Shown: positions 9,177 through 17,856 of the stretch, in pieces | Layout of the letters: each line of letters begins with the position of its first letter | Numbering within the stretch: the stretch's first letter is position 1 | Assembly: GCF_017873235.1 (NCBI RefSeq) | Contig: NZ_JAGGJZ010000006.1 | Coordinates: 62,001 to 126,000, forward strand | Source: Clostridium moniliforme | GTDB lineage: Bacteria; Bacillota; Clostridia; Clostridiales; Clostridiaceae | Direction: 5' to 3' | DNA length: 64,000 nucleotides | Made by a program: the position numbers and the translations under genes | Notes under the pieces: generated by a model | The model's input: only the letters and a program-made list of their open reading frames with translations | Told to the model about the DNA's origin: nothing | The model's database searches: none

Positions 9177-10496
9177 ATGATTAAAGAAATTACTAAAGAA
9201 AATATTACAAACTACCAAAAAAATTTAAAAGATCTTCCAAACTCTGAAGTCTTAAAAAGAGCCGTTATGAATAATGGAATTAATAAGGCAAGTGAAGATT
9301 CAGAAGTAATAGCTAAAAATTTAAATAGAAACTTTTCAATAGATATAGATACTGGAGAAGTCTGTAATCAAAAACATAGTGGAAGATGCTGGCTTTTCTC
9401 AACATTAAATACATTAAGGTATGAATTTTCAAAAGATCATAAAGTTAAAGACTTTGAATTTTCTCAAAATTATTTATCATTTTGGGACAGGCTTGAAAAA
9501 TCTAATTCTTTTTATAACTTTATAGTTCAAACTGCAAATGAACCTTTAGATAGTAGAACAGTTAATACTCTACTAAAAATTTGTAATGGTGATGGTGGAC
9601 AATGGGATAATGCACCAGCTTTAATTGAAAAATATGGATTAATTCCAAAATATGCAATGCCAGAAACAGAAGTAAGTAACGATACAACTAACTTCAATGA
9701 AGTATTAAATTGCAAATTACGTAAAGATGCTCTAGTATTACGTGATCTTATACATAAAGGAGCAAAAGAAGAAGAAATATCAAATACTATAGAAAAAATG
9801 TTAAATGAAGTATATCGTATATGTGTATATTCCTTTGGAGAACCACCTGAAAAATTTGATTTTGAATACAAAGATGATGATAAAGTTTATCACCAAGATT
9901 TAAATTTAACTCCAAAAGAATTTGCTAAAAAATATATAAGAAAGAATTTAGATGATTATGTTGTTATTCTAAATGCTCCTGATAGAGAATTTAATAAACT
10001 TTACTCAATTCCTATGGAAAATAATATTATTGGTGGCCGAGATGTATTATTTTTAAATTTAGATTTAGATACTTTTAAGAATTTACTTATAAATCAATTA
10101 AAAGAAGAAGAACCAACATGGTTTGCTTGTGATGTATTAAAACAAATGAGTCGTGATGAAGGTTTATTGGGTGCAGATTTATTTAAATATGAAGATTTGT
10201 TCGATATAGACCTTCATATGTCAAAAGCTGAACGTTTATCTTGTGCTGAAGCTACAGTATCTCATGCTATGACAATGGTTGGTGTAGATTTAGTTGATGA
10301 AAAACCAACTAGATGGAAAGTTCAAAATAGCTGGGGAGAAAAGGTTGGAGAAAAAGGATATTTTGTTATGGATGATAAATGGTTTGATGAACATGTTTAT
10401 GATGTAGTTATAAACAAAAAATTCTTAACTAAAGAACAACTTGAAATTTTAAATACAAAACCAGTTGAATTAACATTATGGGATGCACTAGCTTAA
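9177..10496 (+). CDS. pepC: Aminopeptidase C (bleomycin hydrolase family, C1B)
   Basis: Cytosolic papain-fold cysteine aminopeptidase that removes N-terminal residues from peptides; 439 residues, normal for the family. The catalytic cysteine lies in NQKHSGRCWLFSTLNTLR (Cys71 from this start), the histidine in VSHAMTMVGVD, and the asparagine in KVQNSWGEK, so the triad is complete. The C-terminus ends TLWDALA, matching the family habit of placing the C-terminal tail in the active-site cleft. The start is the ATG at 9177: AAAGAGGTG lies 6-7 bases before it. The in-frame GTG at 9168 is part of that ribosome site and is not used. It is one of very few plus-strand genes here and stands alone. Confidence 0.95.
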   Translation: MIKEITKENITNYQKNLKDLPNSEVLKRAVMNNGINKASEDSEVIAKNLNRNFSIDIDTGEVCNQKHSGRCWLFSTLNTLRYEFSKDHKVKDFEFSQNYLSFWDRLEKSNSFYNFIVQTANEPLDSRTVNTLLKICNGDGGQWDNAPALIEKYGLIPKYAMPETEVSNDTTNFNEVLNCKLRKDALVLRDLIHKGAKEEEISNTIEKMLNEVYRICVYSFGEPPEKFDFEYKDDDKVYHQDLNLTPKEFAKKYIRKNLDDYVVILNAPDREFNKLYSIPMENNIIGGRDVLFLNLDLDTFKNLLINQLKEEEPTWFACDVLKQMSRDEGLLGADLFKYEDLFDIDLHMSKAERLSCAEATVSHAMTMVGVDLVDEKPTRWKVQNSWGEKVGEKGYFVMDDKWFDEHVYDVVINKKFLTKEQLEILNTKPVELTLWDALA

Positions 10497-10519
10497 AAGA
10501 TATATAATTGCTTATAAAA

Positions 10520-10565
10520 ATGGTTATAGGAAAATTTGTTTTTACACAAAATTTCCTATAACCAT
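10520..10565. terminator. Bidirectional terminator between pepC and the 104-residue membrane protein gene
   Basis: ATGGTTATAGGAAA pairs with TTTCCTATAACCAT, extended by a further imperfect stretch toward the loop. It lies 23 bases past pepC and 37 bases past the end of the converging minus-strand gene. The T-rich flank is better on the minus strand (TTTTTATAAG). Confidence 0.75.
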
Positions 10566-10602
10566 AAAATATATCTATTTCTTTAGTTGTATTCTTAATG
10601 AA

Positions 10603-10917
10603 TTATTTATCATTTGAATCTTCTTTTGATTTATTAGTTTCAGAAGATACTATTGCTTGTATAGTATTTAATTTTTGTAGGATAACTCCTAATACAATTA
10701 AAACAATTGCAAATACTCCATATTGTGCACAGTTTGTCATATAATAACTTACTATATTAAATCCATTACCACTAAGTGTTAATCCGCCTTGTGCTATCAT
10801 TGTTTGAATATATTGATGACAATTAATAAAAGTCCAAATCATATAAAATATTATTATTACTGCAATTACATATAAAACAATACTTGCAGCTCCTGTTTTT
10901 TTCATTTTATTTTTCAT
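10603..10917 (-). CDS. Hypothetical two-helix membrane protein
   Basis: I do not recognise this 104-residue protein. It has a basic N-terminus (MKNKMKK), a first hydrophobic helix at about residues 13-31, an external loop with TMIAQGGLTLSGNGF, a second helix at about 65-83, and a charged tail ending KSKEDSNDK. AAAGAAAGGGTG precedes the ATG by 7-8 bases. It lies 160 bases downstream of the immunity-like gene on the same strand. No terminator is visible between them, so co-transcription with the toxin cassette is possible but unproven. It is unlike a holin or phage protein in any way I can specify. Confidence 0.7.
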   Translation of the reverse strand: MKNKMKKTGAASIVLYVIAVIIIFYMIWTFINCHQYIQTMIAQGGLTLSGNGFNIVSYYMTNCAQYGVFAIVLIVLGVILQKLNTIQAIVSSETNKSKEDSNDK

Positions 10918-11078
10918 TGTTTATCACCCTTTCTTTTTATTTGTTAATTTAATAGACTAATTTAAATAGTCCATTTGTTTTCTAACATAACTTATTATAC
11001 CAATGTAATCTGTATTTAATATGAACTTTTTGTATATTTTAATTTCTTTCAGATTTCTAATATTTTATTGTATAAAAT

Positions 11079-11345
11079 TTATCTTCTTATTTTTCTCATT
11101 AATTCATCTTTTCTTTTTTTCATTCTAAGTATCCTAAGTAGTTCTTTAAGTCCCTCTTCTTCACTTTCATATTTAGAAATAATATTTGTTGAACCTCTTT
11201 CATCATTTTCGTATACACACCAATCACCATCAATACATACACAACCTACAACATAAGGTGTAATAGCTACATTTTTAGAATCTCCCACAGGATATTTATC
11301 AAGTTTCTCTTTTTTTACAATTTCATAAAATTCTGTCCTATTCAT
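11079..11345 (-). CDS. Putative immunity protein of the TNT toxin
   Basis: Small 88-residue cytosolic protein with no signal peptide or membrane helix. Its core is VVGCVCIDGDWCVYENDERGSTN, followed by a helical, strongly basic C-terminus (LLRILRMKKRKDELMRKIRR). A small alpha/beta protein with a W-V-Y-x-x-x-E-R-G element directly after a polymorphic-toxin gene is the usual form of an immunity protein. Its AAGGAG ribosome site is embedded in the last codons and stop of the toxin gene, four bases separate the two coding regions, and the two should be translationally coupled. Immunity function is inferred from position and size; I cannot assign a named Imm family with certainty. Confidence 0.65.
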   Translation of the reverse strand: MNRTEFYEIVKKEKLDKYPVGDSKNVAITPYVVGCVCIDGDWCVYENDERGSTNIISKYESEEEGLKELLRILRMKKRKDELMRKIRR

Positions 11346-11349
11346 AATC

Positions 11350-12762
11350 TTAATTCTCCTTTATTTTTTTAATCATTTCTAATTCTTTTAAAGATTCAAC
11401 CGACATAGGTAACTCCCATTGTCTTCCGCCACCATCATTATTTTCAAATGCATCAGCAATTTTACCATCATATGTTTTACCTGGCTCATGAGTATATGTA
11501 TCACTTTTTCTTGTATTCCCATCATATTCATAATTAAAAATTTCTATCATTTCTCTATTTTCATCTTGTGTTAAATTTGGATTATTATAATTGTCAATTG
11601 CATCCTTTAATTTATCAAAATCTCTAGTTACTTCATATTTATGATAAGATGGTTCATCTGATATATTATCTTCTTTAAAATAATATGGCAACCCTCTATC
11701 TTCTTTAGGTTGAACTTCACCATTTTCTATAGAAGCTACAAACCTACCTTTTTCATTACCTAATCTGTCAAATTGATCTCCTTCTTTTGGTGTTATCTCA
11801 TTTGGTTTTCCTTCAAATCCATTATTTTCTGGCCATTTATAATTAGGATCATCATACCTTTGTCCTGTTTCATCATTTCCAGACATTGGAGGATTATTTA
11901 GATATTCTGATTTCTTTGGAACTAAATTGTTTCCTCTTTCCTCTTTAGATGCTGAATCATATGTTTCCTGCATTTTATTTACAAATTCATTTATATCCTC
12001 TTTAGAAACTTTTCCTTCACTATCACGTTTGTTGTAAATATCATCTTTAATTAATCCTAATTTATCACTAATATTTTTTTCTGGTTCTTCATAAGATTCT
12101 AATTTTTCTTTTACTTCGTCTTCATATTTATCATTTGCTTCTCTTTCACTTGGTAGTAATCTATTATAATCTTCTGATGATTTTCTATCTTGTATTTGCT
12201 CTAATCTTTTCCCTAATCTTTCTTGTAATTTTTTTTCTAAATCTACTTTAACCTCTTTTAAATCCTTAGAACCATTTTTTGTATCTTTTTCTTCTTCCAT
12301 TTCTTTGTAAGATTTTAATTTTTCTTTTAATTCATTTTCTTCTTTATCATTTGCTTCTTTTTCGCTAGGCAACAATCTATCATAATCTTCTGATGATTTT
12401 CTATCCTGTATTTGCTTTAATCTCATCTCTAAATCTTCGTTTGACTTATCATTTTCTTTTGGATTAAGTGACTTTTCTATATTATTAAGTTTTTCTTCAG
12501 TCGTTTGCTTATTTTCCTCTTTAGTTTTAATTTCTTTAATCTCTTTTTCTCTGCTGTCTTTACTCTCATTTTTTTTTAGACCCTCTTGTTCTTTATGTAA
12601 ATCGTCTTTTTCTTTATTTTCAGAAGAACTTGAAGGCATTAAATCATTTTCTATATCATTTATTTTTCTATCAAACTGTTCTTGATTTCTTAAATTCATT
12701 TCATTTTTCTCAATGTTTTGTTCTTCATTTCTCTCAATATTATTATGGTTTTCTATTTCCAT
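11350..12762 (-). CDS. TNT-domain toxin (predicted NAD+ glycohydrolase) with charged repeat-containing N-terminus
   Basis: The 470-residue protein has a long, lysine/glutamate-rich, probably coiled N-terminal part (1-300) and a C-terminal TNT (tuberculosis necrotizing toxin, DUF4237) domain at about 308-465. The domain shows YKWPENNGFEG, FDRLGNEKGRFVAS, YHKYEV and GGGRQWELP, in family order. By comparison with Mycobacterium tuberculosis TNT, His374 (YHKYEV) and Gln448 (GGGRQW) match the residues needed for NAD+ cleavage, and Arg340 (GRFV) matches the third site residue; this is from family knowledge. A 38-residue unit, starting QIQDRKSSEDY, occurs at 117-154 and again at 189-226. No signal peptide, LXG/WXG head or lipobox is visible, so the export route is unknown. 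The immunity-like gene follows immediately. Confidence 0.85.
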   Translation of the reverse strand: MEIENHNNIERNEEQNIEKNEMNLRNQEQFDRKINDIENDLMPSSSSENKEKDDLHKEQEGLKKNESKDSREKEIKEIKTKEENKQTTEEKLNNIEKSLNPKENDKSNEDLEMRLKQIQDRKSSEDYDRLLPSEKEANDKEENELKEKLKSYKEMEEEKDTKNGSKDLKEVKVDLEKKLQERLGKRLEQIQDRKSSEDYNRLLPSEREANDKYEDEVKEKLESYEEPEKNISDKLGLIKDDIYNKRDSEGKVSKEDINEFVNKMQETYDSASKEERGNNLVPKKSEYLNNPPMSGNDETGQRYDDPNYKWPENNGFEGKPNEITPKEGDQFDRLGNEKGRFVASIENGEVQPKEDRGLPYYFKEDNISDEPSYHKYEVTRDFDKLKDAIDNYNNPNLTQDENREMIEIFNYEYDGNTRKSDTYTHEPGKTYDGKIADAFENNDGGGRQWELPMSVESLKELEMIKKIKEN

Positions 12763-12790
12763 TCATATTTCCCCCTCAAAATATTATTCT

Positions 12791-14602
12791 CTAATATAAC
12801 TTAAATAAATCAAAAAATATAGCTGCAAACATACCTAAGTTAAGTAAAATAAATAGTATAGCAGTACCTTTATCCTTTTTATTATGCTTAATAGCTATAA
12901 GACCTAATATTATTCCTATTAATGGTGTAACTATATTAATTGTATTTATTCCTGATAATGCTATTGAAAGAATAAATACAATAACTGATGCTGTTAATGA
13001 AACATTTCTATATTTTTTCTTTTCAAAAGTACTCTTAACAGAAACATTGCATGAACTACTTACACTTCTATCAGGTGTATAAAAAGTTATAATTGATTTT
13101 CCAATACCAGTTGCTTTAATTATTCCATTTTCAAAAATAGCTACATTTTTATCACTTGTTTCCCATAATATTTCATTATTTATAACATCTTTTGGAGAAA
13201 ATTCAACATTTAACTCTGTAGTTTCTCCAATATAAAGATTTATATCTTGCTTAGATATATTAATATTTGATATCTTTTCTTTTACACTTATTAAGCAAGA
13301 TTCTGAAATATCCTCTGTAGAAATTTTGATATAACATGTACCAGGATTAAGAGCTACAACATTTCCATTTTCATCAACACTAGCTACAGTAGTATCTGTA
13401 CTTGTCCATTTTAATTCTGATTGATTATCTGCATTTTCAGGCCAAAACTTATAAGATAACTTTAATATATCTTTAATTCCCATTACATAGCTTTCTTTAT
13501 CAAGTTCTATTTTTTTAATTTTATTTGTTTGTATAACACTTATATGAAATTTTGAAATTGGCTCCAAGCTACCTTGTATATATACCTCAACATCAACCTC
13601 ACCAACCGCTAATGCTAAAATATTTTTGCCATCACAAGATACTATGTTTTCTTTACTAAATTTAAAATTTAATTTAGGTAACTCAACATTTTCTGGATAA
13701 CTTTTTATTATTAATGGAGCAAATGTATTAACTTCCATTTGTTTATTAAAACTAACAGATAAAAAATAGTCTGAGCTACTTAATATTTTTAATTCTATTA
13801 AAGAATCAATATTATCACTATGTATTTTCTCTTTAATATTACTAAGTAAATTATTATAAAAAGGAGTAATCCATCTTAATTCTACCAATTCTAATAATGT
13901 ATTTATCAGTCCATTATTCTCATATTCACAAATAAATACATTGTTAAATTTATACACTCCAAAATCATCATTAACAACTAATATAAAAGTAAAAACATTA
14001 TCATTTTTTATATCTTCATATATTAACTTTGCATCTTCATTACTTTTGGCAATTATAAAGTTAATATCATCTGTTACATCCTTAAATGATTCTTTTTTAT
14101 ATTCTTTTACATTAAAATTAATATCACATACAGGATAATCTAAAACTTTAAAAACATTAGATTGTTCTTCCTTAAAAATATTACTTTTTCTAAAATGATT
14201 ATTTATAACATCGTCTATAAAATTATTAGATACAAATATATTTATAGGAAAAACCTTACCATTTAAATCTATTTTATTTGATTTATATATATTTGATAAC
14301 TTTTTAAATCTATCAGTTATAGGCATATCAATAATTAAATTTTTATGTTTAAACTTTATACACTCTTTATAATCTTTAGCTAAACCCTTTAACAAATAAG
14401 CTTCTGCCCACCTTGATATAACAGTAATGTTAAATTCATCATTTAATTCTCTTGAAATAGCTCCAAGAATTTTATCACACCAAGTATAAAATGGTTCCTT
14501 TAAGTACTTTGCTAATTCACTATAAGGTGAAATTGGTCTATTATTTATATTTATCCTTGTAATACTATCATAAGGATTTATTGAAATTTCTATTTCATTC
14601 AC
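12791..14602 (-). CDS. Big2-domain protein with C-terminal membrane helices
   Basis: 603 residues, start GTG at 14602 after AGGTGGGAA. Residues 1-300 match no family I recognise. Two bacterial Ig-like (Big2) domains follow at about 361-440 (LSYKFWPEN...LKWTSTDTTVASVDENGNVVALNPGT) and 445-523 (LWETSDKNVAIFENGIIKATGIGKS), and a weaker beta-rich stretch at 305-358 may be a third. Three hydrophobic helices end the protein at about 535-552, 556-572 and 579-600. There is no N-terminal signal peptide, so the usual view would leave the Ig-like domains in the cytosol, which is odd for Big2. The gene lies 24 bases after the ATPase gene and 29 before the toxin gene on the same strand, so all are probably one operon. 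A scaffold or anchor role is inference. Confidence 0.75.
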   Translation of the reverse strand: MNEIEISINPYDSITRININNRPISPYSELAKYLKEPFYTWCDKILGAISRELNDEFNITVISRWAEAYLLKGLAKDYKECIKFKHKNLIIDMPITDRFKKLSNIYKSNKIDLNGKVFPINIFVSNNFIDDVINNHFRKSNIFKEEQSNVFKVLDYPVCDINFNVKEYKKESFKDVTDDINFIIAKSNEDAKLIYEDIKNDNVFTFILVVNDDFGVYKFNNVFICEYENNGLINTLLELVELRWITPFYNNLLSNIKEKIHSDNIDSLIELKILSSSDYFLSVSFNKQMEVNTFAPLIIKSYPENVELPKLNFKFSKENIVSCDGKNILALAVGEVDVEVYIQGSLEPISKFHISVIQTNKIKKIELDKESYVMGIKDILKLSYKFWPENADNQSELKWTSTDTTVASVDENGNVVALNPGTCYIKISTEDISESCLISVKEKISNINISKQDINLYIGETTELNVEFSPKDVINNEILWETSDKNVAIFENGIIKATGIGKSIITFYTPDRSVSSSCNVSVKSTFEKKKYRNVSLTASVIVFILSIALSGINTINIVTPLIGIILGLIAIKHNKKDKGTAILFILLNLGMFAAIFFDLFKLY

Positions 14603-14625
14603 GATTATATTCCCACCTATTCTTT

Positions 14626-17600
14626 TTAATTAAAAACTACTTCATATACTAATAAAAATTTATTGTCATTTAATTCAGAAGCCCTATAGTATATTAAATA
14701 CTTTGATAACTCTCGCTTAATATTATCATCATTAAACTCTGCATAATTTTCTAAATACTTGAAGAATTTATCATACCAGTTATTTATAATATTTATTTCA
14801 TCACTAGATAATTGATCTTTATCAATTAAATCAACCTTTTTTAAACTTATAGGTATGATATCAAATAAATTCTTACATCCAATTAGATTTGTAATCACTT
14901 CTGAAAAATACTTAACACTTATATTAAATGGTAATATAGAGTATATATTTTTTATAAATAGTATGTATTCATTCTTTTTATCATTAGTTATATCACATCT
15001 ATCTATTATCTTTATGATTTTATCTAAATTGTATTTACTATTAATAAACTGACTATATAGTTCTTTAACTATTGCACCCCTTAACTTAATAATTTGATTT
15101 TGAGTTACATATAATTCTTTTCCATTATATTCATTACTACATTTATCAATTTGAGTTAATACAGGTTCTAGCCAATTATTTTGAATTACAACAGCAGATC
15201 CAGTACTTAATTTAGCTATTTCATTTGTCTGACTTTCATTTAATGCGGCAGCTTTACCAACGGCTATACAATCATTTTGATCTGGCAATCTCATAATAAT
15301 TTTTGTATTTGTATTTTTTATTGCAGATACATCTACTGCTGTTGGTGATTGATCAATAATTATAAATCCTTCCCCATATGTTCTCATCTCTGCAATAGAA
15401 TTACTTATCATTTCAACAGATTTTCCTTGTAAGTTAGAACCTTCTTGACTTTGTTCTGTTGATGTTCTCTTTAAAAGATTATGTGCTTCCTCAATTACTG
15501 TTATGTGCTTTAATTGAAGATTTTCCCCTTCAGAAGTAGAAACTCTATACTCATTTAATTTCATTATTAAAATACCCATAATTAATGATTTAGTTTCCGA
15601 AGAACCAACTCTACTTAAATCAACAATTGTATTCTCATCAAATAAAATAGAATCTTCTATATCATAACTATCACAAAAAATTTGACCTGTTATCCCATTA
15701 GTAAGTGAACTTATTCTTGTAGCTAATGCACCAGTATAATCTCCTTTTGTATCTGAAGAATAACTAGATTCATTTATTATATTAGGTAAAATTGTAAGTA
15801 CATCATTAAAAGTAGGATATTTATGTTTTCCATTATCTATATGAATTGAATTTATCAAATCCCATCCACAACTTATATATGTTTTCTCAATTGCTTCCTT
15901 TAGTATTGCTGGCATAGCAGCATACATTGGCCAACAAGCATTAAATATTTCTATAAGTCTATCCAAGTGTTCAAGAATATGAATTTTTTCATTAAATTTA
16001 AATGGATTTAGTTTTAACATTTTATGATATCTTGGATTTGTACAAAAAATGTTAATCCCATCTACGGATGCAAAAGCTTTCTTATATTCTCCTTTTGCTG
16101 GCTCAATAACAAGAAATTTTATATTTTTCTTTAAAAACTCTTCCAATAATTTATATGATGTATTTGACTTACCTGATCCTGTTGATCCTGTAATAAAGCA
16201 ATGTGATGAAAAACTATTTAGATCTAAAAGTACATCATTATTTTCAACTAATCCCATATGCATTACTTTTCCAAGTTTAATTTTTCTATCACTACAAAGA
16301 TTATTATTGTAAAAAACATTTCTTCCAAACTCAGCCATTTCAATAACAGTTACTCCTGTTATTGATTTTTGTGGTAATCCCATAATTATAGGTAATTCAT
16401 TTCCACTTATTAAACTTGTAGGTGTAACATATTGTTCAGGTAAATCTAATACACTAGGTATCTTAATTTTAGGATGCATACAATATTTTAAATATCCCAA
16501 AACTTTTTTTGTATTCTCTCCATCTTTTATACTCCAAAGGTTAACAAAAGAATTTTCAACTCCAGATTGATTACCTGCCATTAAAGCCTTATATGTATTT
16601 GCTGCAACAACAGCTGTTTGTATGTCTTGTGATACAAAATAACATGAACACTCCCACAAACCAAAGGACTCACAAAGCTTTATTCTTTCCAAGTGCTCAT
16701 CAATTTTTTTCATAAGATTTTGTATAGATTTATTATCAAAATTTACAGTTAAGTTTCTTGAATCCCCCTGTGTTAATGTATCTGAACTATTTGTACCACT
16801 TCCTTTAGTTTCTGCTGATCCTTCTGTAACAGATTTTGACCATGAATTACTTGAACTATATCCTTTTGTAGTACTTTCAGATTTACTTTTATTTGTTCCA
16901 ACTCCACCAAAACTAAAGGAACTTCCCCGTGAAGTAGATGTTGAAAAAGAGCTTGATTCACTAGTAGAATAGCTATTAGTATTTGATATACTGTTACTTA
17001 TTGATGAAGAAAAATTTTCAAACATCCCCTGAGTAACGGCCTTGCTATAATTCTCTCCATAAGCTAGCGTAACTTTACTAAAAGAAGATAATGTTGAATA
17101 AAGTTCTTCAAATCCTCTTTTTCTTTTCTCTAGAACTTCTTTGTTTAATGGTGATGCTATAAATATAGCTGTATATTCTTCCCCATTCATTGTATCTATA
17201 AACTTTTCAATACCTTGAACAAATCTATCTTTATCTTCATCTCTTCCTGAAGGCACAATAGATACAGTTGCTATACTTTTCTCAGTATTTTCAAAATTTG
17301 ATGTAACTACATCATTTAATAAAAATTCTATTTGAGAATTTTTCATTCCCTCTATTTTACTTCCTGGATAATTACCCTTAATACTTTTTTCTAATATTTT
17401 TCCACAAGTTGCAGCGTTATCAATTGAACGTATTCCAAGGAAGAATTCAACTTTTTCTTTATTACTTTGAATAATTAAGATTGCTGTACTTTCTAAATTT
17501 TGAAGTGCACTATATACGCTTATTAATTTATCATTAACATTTTCTTTTGGATCATAAACTAACTTAGTTATTTTATATAACCTTAAGAAATTTGTTCTTT

Positions 17601-17757
17601 TCATCTCTTCATCAATTTGTAATACATCATTATTATTTAAATTAATAAGGTAATTTTTATTTATAAATTTATCAGCAAGTAAAAGCCCTTCTTCTAAAAC
17701 TAAATCAGTATTTTGGGATAAGTCAATTGTGTAATTTAATTTATTGTTTTCACTCAT
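14626..17757 (-). CDS. HerA/FtsK superfamily ATPase (DUF87-type) with serine-rich segment
   Basis: Large 1043-residue P-loop ATPase of the HerA/VirB4-like group. The N-terminal part (1-245) includes FFLGIRS, as in this family. A serine/threonine-rich low-complexity stretch at about 249-327 follows. The ATPase core begins near 450: Walker A GSTGSGKS (524-531), VIEPAKGEYK, LNPFKF, and Walker B HITVIEEAHNLL (751-762), then IIDQSPTAVD and IIMRLPDQND. The last 170 residues are helical and unassigned. No membrane helix or signal peptide is seen, so it is a cytosolic hexameric motor, either pumping DNA or proteins or acting as a defence ATPase. GAGGAAATAT precedes the ATG. It heads the run ATPase-Big2-toxin-immunity. 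Confidence 0.85.
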   Translation of the reverse strand: MSENNKLNYTIDLSQNTDLVLEEGLLLADKFINKNYLINLNNNDVLQIDEEMKRTNFLRLYKITKLVYDPKENVNDKLISVYSALQNLESTAILIIQSNKEKVEFFLGIRSIDNAATCGKILEKSIKGNYPGSKIEGMKNSQIEFLLNDVVTSNFENTEKSIATVSIVPSGRDEDKDRFVQGIEKFIDTMNGEEYTAIFIASPLNKEVLEKRKRGFEELYSTLSSFSKVTLAYGENYSKAVTQGMFENFSSSISNSISNTNSYSTSESSSFSTSTSRGSSFSFGGVGTNKSKSESTTKGYSSSNSWSKSVTEGSAETKGSGTNSSDTLTQGDSRNLTVNFDNKSIQNLMKKIDEHLERIKLCESFGLWECSCYFVSQDIQTAVVAANTYKALMAGNQSGVENSFVNLWSIKDGENTKKVLGYLKYCMHPKIKIPSVLDLPEQYVTPTSLISGNELPIIMGLPQKSITGVTVIEMAEFGRNVFYNNNLCSDRKIKLGKVMHMGLVENNDVLLDLNSFSSHCFITGSTGSGKSNTSYKLLEEFLKKNIKFLVIEPAKGEYKKAFASVDGINIFCTNPRYHKMLKLNPFKFNEKIHILEHLDRLIEIFNACWPMYAAMPAILKEAIEKTYISCGWDLINSIHIDNGKHKYPTFNDVLTILPNIINESSYSSDTKGDYTGALATRISSLTNGITGQIFCDSYDIEDSILFDENTIVDLSRVGSSETKSLIMGILIMKLNEYRVSTSEGENLQLKHITVIEEAHNLLKRTSTEQSQEGSNLQGKSVEMISNSIAEMRTYGEGFIIIDQSPTAVDVSAIKNTNTKIIMRLPDQNDCIAVGKAAALNESQTNEIAKLSTGSAVVIQNNWLEPVLTQIDKCSNEYNGKELYVTQNQIIKLRGAIVKELYSQFINSKYNLDKIIKIIDRCDITNDKKNEYILFIKNIYSILPFNISVKYFSEVITNLIGCKNLFDIIPISLKKVDLIDKDQLSSDEINIINNWYDKFFKYLENYAEFNDDNIKRELSKYLIYYRASELNDNKFLLVYEVVFN

Positions 17758-17812
17758 ATATTTCCTCTATTCTTAAATAATTTAAATTCATATAAAAATA
17801 TAACTAAAACAA

Positions 17813-17842
17813 TAGACCAGTTCTCATTTGAAAACTGGTCTA
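17813..17842 (-). terminator. Terminator of htpX
   Basis: TAGACCAGTT and AACTGGTCTA form a 10-bp stem with a 10-base loop, followed on the minus strand by TTGTTTTAGTT. It separates htpX from the ATPase-toxin run, so the latter must have its own promoter in 17758-17812. Confidence 0.8.
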
Positions 17843-17856
17843 CTTTACAAGCTAAA

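Noticed and set aside
9527..9871. Minus-strand frame of 114 codons within pepC
   Set aside because: Shadow of pepC, no ribosome site, no recognisable protein.
10603..10917. Holin-like function for the two-helix protein
   Set aside because: Two helices alone are not evidence; no lysin or phage gene lies nearby.
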